From NCBI GenBank assembly GCA_913055205.1, contig CAJXJN010000002.1:32028-96027 (forward strand): a stretch of DNA of 64,000 bases. Direction: 5' to 3'. The position numbers were made by a program, and so were the translations under genes. Numbering within the stretch: the first letter of the stretch is position 1; each line of letters starts with the position of its first letter. The DNA is from an uncultured Sulfurovum sp. Its GTDB lineage: Bacteria > Campylobacterota > Campylobacteria > Campylobacterales > Sulfurovaceae. Positions 9,533-17,100 of the stretch are shown one piece after another. The notes beneath the pieces were generated by a model. It saw nothing but the letters and a program-made list of their open reading frames with translations, ran no database searches and was not told the DNA's origin.

Positions 9533-10507
9533 GAGTTTTTGGCTTATTTCAGCCATTCTTTTCAAATGCTCTTCAGCCTTGCCGCTGTCAAGTCCACTCT
9601 CTGCGATTGCTATGGCTTCTTTTATATCTCTGACATTTCCGTCTACGAACAGTGCAAATGCCGCATTCAACACAACAATATCTCTTTTGGCACCACGCTC
9701 TTCTCCGGAAAAGATATCTCTGGTGATCTGCGCATTGAAAACAGCATCTCCGCCGAGTATTGCCTCTTTAGGTGCCTGTTTGAATCCAAAAGCTGCAGGG
9801 TTGATCTCGCCTTCAGAGATACGTCCTGATTCTACATAGGCAAAAGAGGTATTGCATGCCAGAGAGATCTCATCCATGCCATCATGACTGCTCACCACAT
9901 AAGCTCTTTTGGTATCAAGTTCAAGCAGTGCTTCTGCCATACGTTTGATATAGGAAGGGTCAAAGACACCCAAAAGGTATTTTTTTGCACCTGCAGGGTT
10001 GGTAAGCGGGCCCAATATGTTAAATATGGTTCTATGGTCGATAGACTTTCGTATCGGCATGATGTGTTTCATCGCAGGGTGATGGTTCATCGCAAAGATA
10101 AAACAAAAACCTGTCTCTTCAAGCATCTTTATTTGATTTTCAACAGAGAGATTGAGATTAATGCCTAATGCTTCAAGTACATCGGCCGAACCTGAATTGG
10201 AAGTAATACTTCTATTACCGTGTTTAGCCACTACACATCCAAGAGAAGCCAGCAAGAGTGAAACCGTTGTAGAGATATTAAAACTTCCGCTTTTGTCTCC
10301 GCCTGTACCCACAACATCTATGGCTTTTTCTCTCAATGTATCCGACAAAGGCAACTTTATTGAGTGTTCACGCATCACAGAAGCAGCAGCAGCGATATCT
10401 TCTGAAGTCTCACCTTTTTCATAAAGATCGATGAGAAATCGGCGTGCTTCAGCTTCGATCATTTCATGGTTGAACAGTTTTTCAAATTTTTGTTTTGTAT
10501 TCATCAT
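9527..10507 (-). CDS. trpD: Anthranilate phosphoribosyltransferase
   Basis: A 326-residue enzyme transferring phosphoribose from PRPP to anthranilate in tryptophan synthesis. GTGGDKSGSFNIST at about 67-80 is the PRPP-binding loop. KHGNRSITSNSGSADVLEALG (split over about 94-114) and the later NILGPLTNPAG are canonical. Other trp genes are not adjacent. The 3' end runs into a GC-rich palindrome that supplies the TAG stop. Another palindrome pair lies upstream of the start, so the gene is bracketed by these repeats. Confidence 0.97.
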   Translation of the reverse strand: MMNTKQKFEKLFNHEMIEAEARRFLIDLYEKGETSEDIAAAASVMREHSIKLPLSDTLREKAIDVVGTGGDKSGSFNISTTVSLLLASLGCVVAKHGNRSITSNSGSADVLEALGINLNLSVENQIKMLEETGFCFIFAMNHHPAMKHIMPIRKSIDHRTIFNILGPLTNPAGAKKYLLGVFDPSYIKRMAEALLELDTKRAYVVSSHDGMDEISLACNTSFAYVESGRISEGEINPAAFGFKQAPKEAILGGDAVFNAQITRDIFSGEERGAKRDIVVLNAAFALFVDGNVRDIKEAIAIAESGLDSGKAEEHLKRMAEISQKLG

Positions 10508-10520
10508 TCTTTTCCATACT

Positions 10521-10549
10521 CCGGGAGGACACAGGGGTCCTCCCCTACA
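10521..10549. repeat. GC-rich palindrome, REP-like family (copy 3)
   Basis: Arms GGGAGGAC (10523-10530) and GTCCTCCC (10537-10544), then CTACA. The orientation is reversed relative to copy 4, and the two face each other across 62 bases, like the paired units of bacterial BIMEs. Confidence 0.85.
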
Positions 10550-10611
10550 ATAAACCGGGGTTCATCTAAAATCATATTTTAATATGAAATCATAACAATG
10601 TGCATTTCTCC

Positions 10612-10639
10612 GTAGGGGTGGACCCCTGTGTCCACCCGG
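10612..10639. repeat. GC-rich palindrome, REP-like family (copy 4)
   Basis: Arms GGGTGGAC (10616-10623) and GTCCACCC (10630-10637), with GTAGG at the left end. Between copies 3 and 4 is an AT palindrome CATATTTTAATATG that recurs, reversed, next to copy 10, so the repeat unit is composite. Confidence 0.85.
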
Positions 10640-10683
10640 AAATCCGCATATTAATAAAATCCAACATTTCGATGTGAAACTGC

Positions 10684-10710
10684 GGGCAGATATAGAATCT
10701 GCCCCCTACA
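10684..10710. repeat. GC-rich palindrome, REP-like family (copy 5), supplies S4-gene stop
   Basis: Arms GGGCAGAT (10684-10691) and ATCTGCCC (10697-10704) followed by CCTACA. The CTA at 10706-10708 is the TAG stop codon of the S4 RNA-binding gene on the minus strand. Confidence 0.8.
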
Positions 10711-10951
10711 ATTCTTTCACATATTCTTCTTTTTGACTCTTAGGTATCGTCTTTGTGGTAGGGATCTGAAGTACCTCATAAGACTTGGGGCCTTTAAGGT
10801 ATTCTATCGTAACTCTATCTCCTACAGCAACATTCTTGGAGGCTTTTGCTTTCATGCCATTGACCAGGACAACACCGCTTTTAAGCATATCAGTAGCAAT
10901 GGTCCTGCGTTTTACTACATTCACTGCACTTAACCATTTATCTACCCTCAT
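10706..10951 (-). CDS. S4-domain RNA-binding protein (Hsp15/RlbA-like)
   Basis: An 81-residue protein that is almost entirely one S4 domain: MRVDKWLSAVNVVKRRTIA at the start and the VLVNGMKAKASKNVAVGDRV core (about 27-46). Small S4 proteins of this kind bind structured rRNA or stalled 50S-peptidyl-tRNA complexes. It starts just after the 77-residue hypothetical gene and probably shares its transcript. Its stop codon is provided by a GC-rich palindrome. Confidence 0.88.
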   Translation of the reverse strand: MRVDKWLSAVNVVKRRTIATDMLKSGVVLVNGMKAKASKNVAVGDRVTIEYLKGPKSYEVLQIPTTKTIPKSQKEEYVKEL

Positions 10952-10960
10952 GACCCCATC

Positions 10961-11194
10961 CTATAGTTTAAATTCCTGCTCTGCATCTTTGGCAGCAGTA
11001 ATACCTTTAAGTGTAAGCTGCCCGTTTGACAGATACTGCTCTGCTTTCAACGCTTTAAACACCTGTTTTGCTTCTTTCATGTCATACATACCGGTATCTG
11101 CCAACATAAGCATTACATCATTCAGTGTCTCATCCGGCTGTTTTTTCAAAATACCCAGCAAAGTCACTTTTTTTATCATATCATCTTCGTTCAT
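10961..11194 (-). CDS. Small conserved-looking protein of unknown function
   Basis: A 77-residue, mainly helical acidic/basic protein without membrane segments. The C-terminal LSNGQLTLKGITAAKDAEQEF looks like the end of a small winged-helix domain, but I do not recognise a family. I chose the ATG at 11194 because GGAG stands 5 bases in front of it. A longer form starting at a GTG at 11218 would begin inside a GC-rich palindrome and lacks a ribosome site. It lies between dapD and the S4 gene in one minus-strand run. Confidence 0.7.
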   Translation of the reverse strand: MNEDDMIKKVTLLGILKKQPDETLNDVMLMLADTGMYDMKEAKQVFKALKAEQYLSNGQLTLKGITAAKDAEQEFKL

Positions 11195-11209
11195 ATTTAC
11201 TCCATAAAT

Positions 11210-11257
11210 CGGGCGCACACGGGGTGCCCCGGGAGCACACAGGAGTGCTCCCCTACA
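11210..11257. repeat. GC-rich palindromes, REP-like family (copy 6, double)
   Basis: Two adjoining hairpins: GGGCGCAC...GTGCCCC (left) and GGGAGCAC (11231-11238) / GTGCTCCC (11245-11252), ending in CCCTACA. They fill the gap after dapD and may end its transcript. Confidence 0.8.
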
Positions 11258-11264
11258 GTAATGC

Positions 11265-12458
11265 TTAATGCAGCTCTACGTTCAGTTTCACTTCTCTCGT
11301 ACTTCTTCTGGCAATAATCTCACCGGTTAAAGAGTTTTGTCTAAAGTGAATACCGTTGAGTCCCTGAAGCTCTTCCCCTTTAAAGGTTGTCTTATTGTCA
11401 AAGTGTGCTTCCGGATTTGCTGCTTTGATCTTCTCTAACTCTTCAGGAGCAACCTTGATCTTCGTACCTGCCAAAATCGTGACACCGGCATCTACGATAC
11501 ATGCATCTCCGAGAGGAAGGCCTGTGACCGAGTTTGCACCAAGCAGTGTATTTTCACCGATACTGATAGGGTTACCGTCCGTACCACTCAATACACCAAG
11601 AATACTCGCACCACCACCGACATCTGAACCGGCACCTACAATAGCAGAAGAGGAGATACGGCCTTCAACCATCACAGGCCCAAGTGTACCAGCATTGAAG
11701 TTGATGTATGATGCACCCGGCATTACTGTTGTACCCGCTGCAAGTTGTGCACCCATACGTACTTTAGATGCATCCAGGATACGTGTATTATCTGCAGGGA
11801 TCACATGTTGCAGGAATCTTGGGAATTTATCTACAGAGTCTACCGTTGGGTATGTACCGTTAAGTTTCATCTCGATCTCGTTCTCTCTCAGGTAGTCAAG
11901 TTCGTATGGTGTATTCCCAACCCAGGCAACGTTTGACAAGATACCAAATGCACCATTGAGATTTACTTTTCTTAATTCAGCTTTAGAGAGAGAAAGTGCA
12001 TAGAGTTTCAAGTAAACCGCTTCTACACTTTCAGGATTTGCATCTTCAAACAAAAATACAATTCTAAAGTCTTTACCGATGTCTTCCATCGCTGCAAGTG
12101 TTTTAACCACTTGTACATTTTTATGTGCATCACCTGTTGCTTCTTCAAGGTATGGTGCAAATGCCGCCATAGCATTTTCTACGAAGTTATCGTTGATCGT
12201 CGCTACAAATTCGGAACCTGAAAACTCTACATTACATTTTGCTTCCTGCAATGCTTTGATGAACACAGCAGCAGAACCAAAGTTCTCTTTCCAGTTGATG
12301 AGTCCGAAGTTTGCCTGAAGTACTTTCTCTGCGTTTTTCTGACCTCTGTCAACTCTGGCGATACCAAATGCCATAGGCTCTCTATATCCCTCTTGTGAAG
12401 TAACTTCTGCTACCAATTTTTTAAATGCGTCTGTTGATGTAACGGTTTCAATTGCCAT
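11265..12458 (-). CDS. dapD: Tetrahydrodipicolinate N-succinyltransferase (long type)
   Basis: A 397-residue DapD of the long Campylobacterota form, which succinylates tetrahydrodipicolinate in lysine/diaminopimelate synthesis. The C-terminal half has hexapeptide-repeat left-handed beta-helix sequence (about 230-330), including VRMGAQLAAGTTVMPGASYIN and GAGSDVGGGASI. The N-terminal 200 residues are specific to this longer family. AGGAGA lies before the ATG, and a -10 box TATAAT on the minus strand at 12487-12492 is the likely promoter. Confidence 0.96.
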   Translation of the reverse strand: MAIETVTSTDAFKKLVAEVTSQEGYREPMAFGIARVDRGQKNAEKVLQANFGLINWKENFGSAAVFIKALQEAKCNVEFSGSEFVATINDNFVENAMAAFAPYLEEATGDAHKNVQVVKTLAAMEDIGKDFRIVFLFEDANPESVEAVYLKLYALSLSKAELRKVNLNGAFGILSNVAWVGNTPYELDYLRENEIEMKLNGTYPTVDSVDKFPRFLQHVIPADNTRILDASKVRMGAQLAAGTTVMPGASYINFNAGTLGPVMVEGRISSSAIVGAGSDVGGGASILGVLSGTDGNPISIGENTLLGANSVTGLPLGDACIVDAGVTILAGTKIKVAPEELEKIKAANPEAHFDNKTTFKGEELQGLNGIHFRQNSLTGEIIARRSTREVKLNVELH

Positions 12459-12486
12459 TGAATTCTCCTAATAAATAATTGAAGTG

Positions 12487-12492
12487 ATTATA
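12487..12492 (-). promoter_or_regulatory. Candidate -10 box of dapD
   Basis: A perfect TATAAT on the minus strand 29 bases before the dapD ATG, divergent from the rightward transcription unit that begins near 12520. Confidence 0.5.
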
Positions 12493-12514
12493 CTTGATTT
12501 TATTTAAAATAGTG

Positions 12515-12520
12515 TAAAAT
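12515..12520 (+). promoter_or_regulatory. Candidate -10 box for the 54-residue ORF
   Basis: TAAAAT on the plus strand, 6 bases before the ATG at 12527. If it is used, the transcript would be leaderless or nearly so. Weak evidence. Confidence 0.25.
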
Positions 12521-12526
12521 CCCACC

Positions 12527-12691
12527 ATGAAACACTTACGAGGCTATACCAGACGCTACTTTTCATTAGCAATCATTGCGATGTACTCAACACTTTACAA
12601 GTTGTGTACCATGGACAGTAACTTTCAGTACCATAAATATGCCTTTAAAATAGAAGAATACAAAACTTCTCCTCCTGCACAAACTGCTTAA
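12527..12691 (+). CDS. Possible small protein (54 residues), unknown
   Basis: ATG to TAA gives 54 residues that begin MKHLRGYTRRYFSLAIIAMY: a basic N-terminus, a short hydrophobic stretch (about 13-24), then a Tyr/Lys-rich tail. It has no Shine-Dalgarno site, but a -10-like TAAAAT lies right before the ATG. The amino-acid make-up (aromatic, basic, amphipathic) looks protein-like, and the ORF fills most of the otherwise empty dapD-btuB gap. It could be a leader peptide for the corrinoid operon or a chance ORF. Confidence 0.35.
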   Translation: MKHLRGYTRRYFSLAIIAMYSTLYKLCTMDSNFQYHKYAFKIEEYKTSPPAQTA

Positions 12692-12718
12692 CACAACTTT
12701 TACACACGAACACATCAT

Positions 12719-12774
12719 AGGTTTGGTTCAACTAAACATTATTATTTTGCAAAACGTTTGCCATAACCAAACCT
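12719..12774 (+). promoter_or_regulatory. Structured palindromic leader in front of the corrinoid operon
   Basis: A perfect 10-bp inverted repeat, AGGTTTGGTT (12719-12728) and AACCAAACCT (12765-12774), encloses an inner hairpin GCAAA-ACG-TTTGC (12749-12761). It ends 26 bases before the btuB start, and the ribosome site AAGGA is at 12790-12794. The conserved B12-box of cobalamin riboswitches is not visible. It may be a new leader RNA, or an operator if transcription starts inside it from the -10-like TATTAT at 12739-12744. Confidence 0.55.
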
Positions 12775-12800
12775 GCAGCAATATTATTTAAGGAAAACAC

Positions 12801-14633
12801 ATGACAATAAAATCACTAAGCATCATAGCATCAACCCTGCTACTCACTACAAATATTCATGCGGATGAAACTCTGGAAGATATCATTATCACTTCTGCAA
12901 CCAAATCAGAACAGAAGATCAAAGATGTTACATCTAACGTAAACGTTATCACAGCCCAAGAGATAGAAGAGAGAGGTTTTACAACGGTTACTGAAGCATT
13001 GAATTCTCTACCGGGTGTCTCTTTTACAAGTAATGGTGGATTAGGTCAAAACACTTCTGTCACATTAAGAGGCATGGACTCACAAAGAACACTTGTACTT
13101 ATAGATGGCATCCGCTATAACGATATCACGTCACTCAGTGGTGCTCCATTTGCTCATCTTATGATCGATGACATAAAACAGATCGAAGTAGTTAAAGGAG
13201 CCCAATCCGGTATCTGGGGAGCCGATGCAAGTGCCGGTGTCATCAATATTATCACTAAAAAACCTGAAAGCGGTATTCATGGTTCTGTTCATGCAGAGAA
13301 AGGTAGTTTCAACACCAACAAATATGGTGCCACTCTCTCTTCTAAAACAGAAAATTACTACTTTAAAGCAAGTCACAATGTGATAGAAACAGATGGATTT
13401 ACTGCACAGGCACCCGAAGGAGAAGATATAGACCAGTTTGAAGATGATGCTTATAAAAATAAAACAACCTCTTTACAATTTGGCTTCAATATAAATGAAA
13501 CGAACAAAATAGATCTTTCCCATACTATCATTGATGCAACCAATCAATATGATCCTTACGGAGATCCGGATGGTTTTTCAAGCAGTACAACAGATGATAC
13601 ATTCTCCTCGATCAACTTTCACCATATTGATAGTTTTAATGAACTGGATATCTATGCAAAAAGATCAATATTTGATAGAGAATATGTTTCTCCCTATGGA
13701 ACTTCACCTTTTGACGGTGAGGTAAGGGAGTATGGATTTAAATCCAAAGTTCCATATCTTACAGAAGACTTTGTTGTCTGGGGTGCAGACTACAAAAGTT
13801 TTGAACACAAAAATGATATTGATGAGAAGTTCAACAATAAAGGAATCTTTCTTACGAACAGTAACGTTTTCAAAGGATTCATGGGTGGGAAAACCATACT
13901 CACGGAATCATTACGTTATGACAACTACAGTACTTTTGATAACAAATTGACAGGTAAAATAGGCCTTAAACATATTCATGAAAAAATTGAAGGACTTACC
14001 ACATCTCTAAACTATGGTACTGCCTATAATGTTCCGACTCTTTATCAACTCTATTCTCCATATGGCAGTCCGCTGCTTGATCCGGAAGAGACCAGATCAT
14101 TTGATATCACAGTAGAGTATAAAGCGTTTAAAGTAACCTATTTTGATACGAAAATTGATGATATGATCGATTTTGATATGAGTACCTATACCTATGGGAA
14201 TTTAGCCGGTACTTCAAAAATAAACGGCCTTGAGACTTCTTACCAAAAAGAAGTATTTGAAAATGTACTACTCTCGATCAACTATACTCATCTTTTCCAG
14301 GCAGAAGATCAAGATGGGGAAGATCTGAAAAGAAGAGCAAAAGAGAATTTAAAAATTGCTGTGGATTACTATGGTATAGAAAAACTTCACTTAGGTGTAG
14401 CTGCTGAGTATGTCGGTTCAAGAACCGATATAAAATATAATCCGGACTATACTACATCAGATATTGAGACAGGTAAATATACCATGATCGATTTCACTGC
14501 GAACTATGACATTGCAAAAGAGATACAAGTCTATGGTAAAATAGAAAACCTGACAGATAAATATTACCAAACAGTCTATGGTTATGCTACAAGTCCAAGA
14601 GCATTTTCTTTAGGTTTGAAAGCCAGTTTTTAA
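12801..14633 (+). CDS. btuB: TonB-dependent outer-membrane receptor, BtuB-like
   Basis: A 610-residue receptor that imports corrinoids across the outer membrane using TonB energy. It has a signal peptide of about 21 residues (ending NIHA), a TonB box at about 26-33 (EDIIITSA), a plug domain (about 35-150, with RGMDSQRTLVLIDGIRYN and GAQSGIWGADASAGVINIIT), then a 22-strand barrel ending in the required Phe (GLKASF). Size and TonB box resemble E. coli BtuB. The substrate call rests mainly on the downstream btuFDC and cob genes. An AAGGA ribosome site precedes the ATG. Confidence 0.9.
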   Translation: MTIKSLSIIASTLLLTTNIHADETLEDIIITSATKSEQKIKDVTSNVNVITAQEIEERGFTTVTEALNSLPGVSFTSNGGLGQNTSVTLRGMDSQRTLVLIDGIRYNDITSLSGAPFAHLMIDDIKQIEVVKGAQSGIWGADASAGVINIITKKPESGIHGSVHAEKGSFNTNKYGATLSSKTENYYFKASHNVIETDGFTAQAPEGEDIDQFEDDAYKNKTTSLQFGFNINETNKIDLSHTIIDATNQYDPYGDPDGFSSSTTDDTFSSINFHHIDSFNELDIYAKRSIFDREYVSPYGTSPFDGEVREYGFKSKVPYLTEDFVVWGADYKSFEHKNDIDEKFNNKGIFLTNSNVFKGFMGGKTILTESLRYDNYSTFDNKLTGKIGLKHIHEKIEGLTTSLNYGTAYNVPTLYQLYSPYGSPLLDPEETRSFDITVEYKAFKVTYFDTKIDDMIDFDMSTYTYGNLAGTSKINGLETSYQKEVFENVLLSINYTHLFQAEDQDGEDLKRRAKENLKIAVDYYGIEKLHLGVAAEYVGSRTDIKYNPDYTTSDIETGKYTMIDFTANYDIAKEIQVYGKIENLTDKYYQTVYGYATSPRAFSLGLKASF

Positions 14634-14664
14634 TAGAAGAATACAAAGGGAGGGGTGACAGAAT

Positions 14665-15486
14665 ATGAAAATCATTTTATTTTTAATTTTGACTGTTTAC
14701 TGTACTGCAGCACAACGTATCGTCACCCTTTCGCCTGCGATCAATGAGATCGTCTATGCTTTAGGTGCAGGAGATGATGTAGTGGGAAATACACAGTATT
14801 GTACTTACCCTGAAGATTCACTCTCGGTTACTAAAGTAGGAGGCTACTTCAACCCAAACCTTGAAAAAATCCTCTCTTTGCAACCAAGCATCGTCATTAT
14901 GCAGCAAAACAATTTCAAACTTGGCAAACAGCTTAACAAACTGGGTATTAAAACCAAGATTGTAAAAATAGACAGACTTCACAATATAAAAAGCTCCATC
15001 CTGGAGCTTGGACTGCTGTTGAACAAAGAGAGTAAGGCCAAAAGTATTGTAGAAGATATAGATAAACATTTAGATGCCATAAAAGGCATTATATCTGATC
15101 AAAAAATTCTTATTGTGATTGGACATAATACCTCTTTGGTGAAACAAATTTTTGTCGTAGGGCAAAACCTCTATCTTGATGATATCATCAATGCAAGCGG
15201 TAACCAAAATGCCTTACAGTCCAAAAGAGAAGGACAACCTATACTGAATCAGGAAAACATCATTGCGACAAATCCTGATATTGTCATTCTCCTGTCACCA
15301 TTCATCAAAGAGAAAGGTTTAAGCCCAAAAGAGCTGATAGCCCCATGGATGAGCCTCCCTGTCAACGCAAGCAAGAAAGAGCATATCTATATCATAGATA
15401 AAAAGTACGCCGGCGTACCCAGTGACAGGCTGGTTCTGTTCCTGGAAGATTTCAGAAAGATACTATATGCTTCTAAAAATCACTGA
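14665..15486 (+). CDS. btuF: Corrinoid ABC transporter periplasmic binding protein
   Basis: A 273-residue protein with a signal peptide (about 1-16) and a class III helical-backbone binding fold. RIVTLSPAINEIVYALGAGD at about 18-37 is the BtuF start motif, and GGYFNPNLEKILSLQPSIVI (about 53-72) follows. It delivers corrinoids to BtuCD. A strong GGGAGGGG ribosome site lies 9 bases before the ATG, 32 bases after btuB. The end overlaps btuD by 20 bases. Confidence 0.9.
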   Translation: MKIILFLILTVYCTAAQRIVTLSPAINEIVYALGAGDDVVGNTQYCTYPEDSLSVTKVGGYFNPNLEKILSLQPSIVIMQQNNFKLGKQLNKLGIKTKIVKIDRLHNIKSSILELGLLLNKESKAKSIVEDIDKHLDAIKGIISDQKILIVIGHNTSLVKQIFVVGQNLYLDDIINASGNQNALQSKREGQPILNQENIIATNPDIVILLSPFIKEKGLSPKELIAPWMSLPVNASKKEHIYIIDKKYAGVPSDRLVLFLEDFRKILYASKNH

Positions 15487-16165
15487 TTTCAGCAATCAAA
15501 TCTTGACTCAAATCACTTTTGAACTCAAGAGCGGTCAGAACCTTATTATCCTTGGTTCGAACGGTGTAGGAAAAACCACCTTGGCTAAAGTACTTTGCGG
15601 CATCACACCTAGCGGCAATGTCCGTATAGGCAACCTTGATCCCTCAAAGATCTTTGGAGAAAAAAGAGCCAAACTCATTAACTATATTCCTCCAAAACTG
15701 GAGATATTTGATGAATTCATGCGTGTCGGAGAATTTTTGGAATTGGGCTGTTTCAACCATGCTATCACTATAGATAAAGCATTGGAAATACTGGGGATAA
15801 CACATTTAAAAGAAAAAACATGCCGTTCACTCAGCAGCGGAGAATCTCAACTCCTGCTTATTGCAAGCAGTCTTTTACACTCTGCGAACTATACCATTTT
15901 TGATGAGCCCACAGCCAATCTTGATCCAAAAAAAATACAAATGCTTTTTTCACATTTTAAAGAGAGTCACTTTTTACAGAGCAAGATCATTATTACCCAT
16001 AATCTCGACTTTGCCTATAAACTTGGGTTCGACATTCTTTTTTTAGAAGATAAAAGAGTGAAATTCCATGGTGCATCAAAAGATTTCTTTACCCAGGAGA
16101 ATTTAAATAAGCTCTATGACAAAAGTGTAGGGAAAATAGAGAACAATATCGTGGTGAATTTATGA
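15467..16165 (+). CDS. btuD: Corrinoid ABC transporter ATPase
   Basis: A 232-residue ABC ATPase energising BtuC. Walker A GSNGVGKTTL is at about 29-38, the signature LSSGESQLLLIASSL at about 122-136, and Walker B YTIFDEPTANLDP at about 142-154, with the switch His in IITHNLD. I chose the ATG at 15467. An in-frame ATG at 15422 would add 15 residues lying wholly inside btuF that do not match the family start. The signature Gln is present, and the glycine after it is replaced (SSGES). It overlaps btuC by 4 bases. Confidence 0.9.
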   Translation: MLLKITDFSNQILTQITFELKSGQNLIILGSNGVGKTTLAKVLCGITPSGNVRIGNLDPSKIFGEKRAKLINYIPPKLEIFDEFMRVGEFLELGCFNHAITIDKALEILGITHLKEKTCRSLSSGESQLLLIASSLLHSANYTIFDEPTANLDPKKIQMLFSHFKESHFLQSKIIITHNLDFAYKLGFDILFLEDKRVKFHGASKDFFTQENLNKLYDKSVGKIENNIVVNL

Positions 16166-17097
16166 AAACATCTATACTTTTACTTGCCTTCATTGTACTC
16201 ATCGTCGCACCATTTACAGGACAGATACCTATAAGCCCCGCTAAACTGTTCGATCATTCGACCATGGATCATCAAATATTTTTTGATATTCGTCTGCCGC
16301 GTATGCTTTTAGCTTTTTTTGTAGGCGGCATATTGGCTTTGGGCGGACTGATCTTCCAAACCGTATTTAGAAACCCTATGAGTACTCCTTTCACCCTTGG
16401 AGTTGCCAGTGGGGCAACACTGTTCACTGCTATCGCTATTGTTTTAGGTTTCGGTGGTACAAGTTCTCTCTTTGCCTTTGTCGGAGCGATGCTGACCGTT
16501 ATCATTCTCTTTATGGTAGCCAGTCGGTTTAAAACATACGACTCCTCCTCACTGCTTCTTGTAGGGATCGCCCTTTCATTTTTCTATGCTGCTGCATTGA
16601 TGGTCATGTTTTACATCAGTAACTTGCAGGAGAGTTATGAGATCATGCGTTTTACTATGGGAAGTTTAGATATCGTAGGCTTTGAAAATATCTATCTGTT
16701 GGTCTTGACCTCTCTTTTTTTACTGAGTCTTATACAGTATTACCGTTATGAACTGCGGCTTCTGCTTACCTCTTATGAGTTTGCATATCTCAAAGGAGTG
16801 AATGTTAAAAAGCTTAACTATATTCTGCTTTTTACTGTCTCTTTAGCTGTAGGGGTGGCAGTGAGTCTTACAGGACCCATTGGTTTTGTAGGGCTGATCA
16901 TCCCCCATATACTCAAAAGTATTTATGCTGAAAGTGCTGATAAGCTCATCGTTCCTATCTTCTTTTACGGTGGAGTATTTTTAGTACTCTGTGACCTTGT
17001 AGGTAGAAATCTCGGAACCGTTACTGATGTACCTATTGGAGTAGTTACCTCATTTTTGGGAGCTCCATTCTTCATCTATCTTCTTATCAAGAGGTAA
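16162..17097 (+). CDS. btuC: Corrinoid ABC transporter permease (FecCD family)
   Basis: A 311-residue inner-membrane permease with 9-10 helices. RLPRMLLAFFVGGILALGGL (about 37-56) and NPMSTPFTLGVASGA (about 64-78) are the FecCD hallmark motifs, and TGPIGFVGLIIPHILK (about 237-252) is the coupling-helix region. BtuC itself is about 326 residues, so this is full length. ATGA overlap with btuD. Part of one operon with btuB to cobC. Confidence 0.93.
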   Translation: MKTSILLLAFIVLIVAPFTGQIPISPAKLFDHSTMDHQIFFDIRLPRMLLAFFVGGILALGGLIFQTVFRNPMSTPFTLGVASGATLFTAIAIVLGFGGTSSLFAFVGAMLTVIILFMVASRFKTYDSSSLLLVGIALSFFYAAALMVMFYISNLQESYEIMRFTMGSLDIVGFENIYLLVLTSLFLLSLIQYYRYELRLLLTSYEFAYLKGVNVKKLNYILLFTVSLAVGVAVSLTGPIGFVGLIIPHILKSIYAESADKLIVPIFFYGGVFLVLCDLVGRNLGTVTDVPIGVVTSFLGAPFFIYLLIKR

Positions 17098-17100
17098 ACT

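Noticed and set aside
11195-11218. GTG start of the small gene after dapD
   Set aside because: The GTG lies in a GC-rich palindrome with no ribosome site. The ATG at 11194 has GGAG.
11395-11895. 166-residue plus-strand ORF opposite dapD
   Set aside because: Shadow frame of dapD, rich in Pro/Ser/Thr from complementing Gly/Ala codons.
12481-12800. Cobalamin riboswitch before btuB
   Set aside because: The B12-box and core helices could not be found. Only the simple nested inverted repeat is supported.
15422-15469. Upstream ATG start for btuD
   Set aside because: It lies inside btuF and adds 15 residues unlike ABC ATPase N-termini. The ATG at 15467 fits the family.
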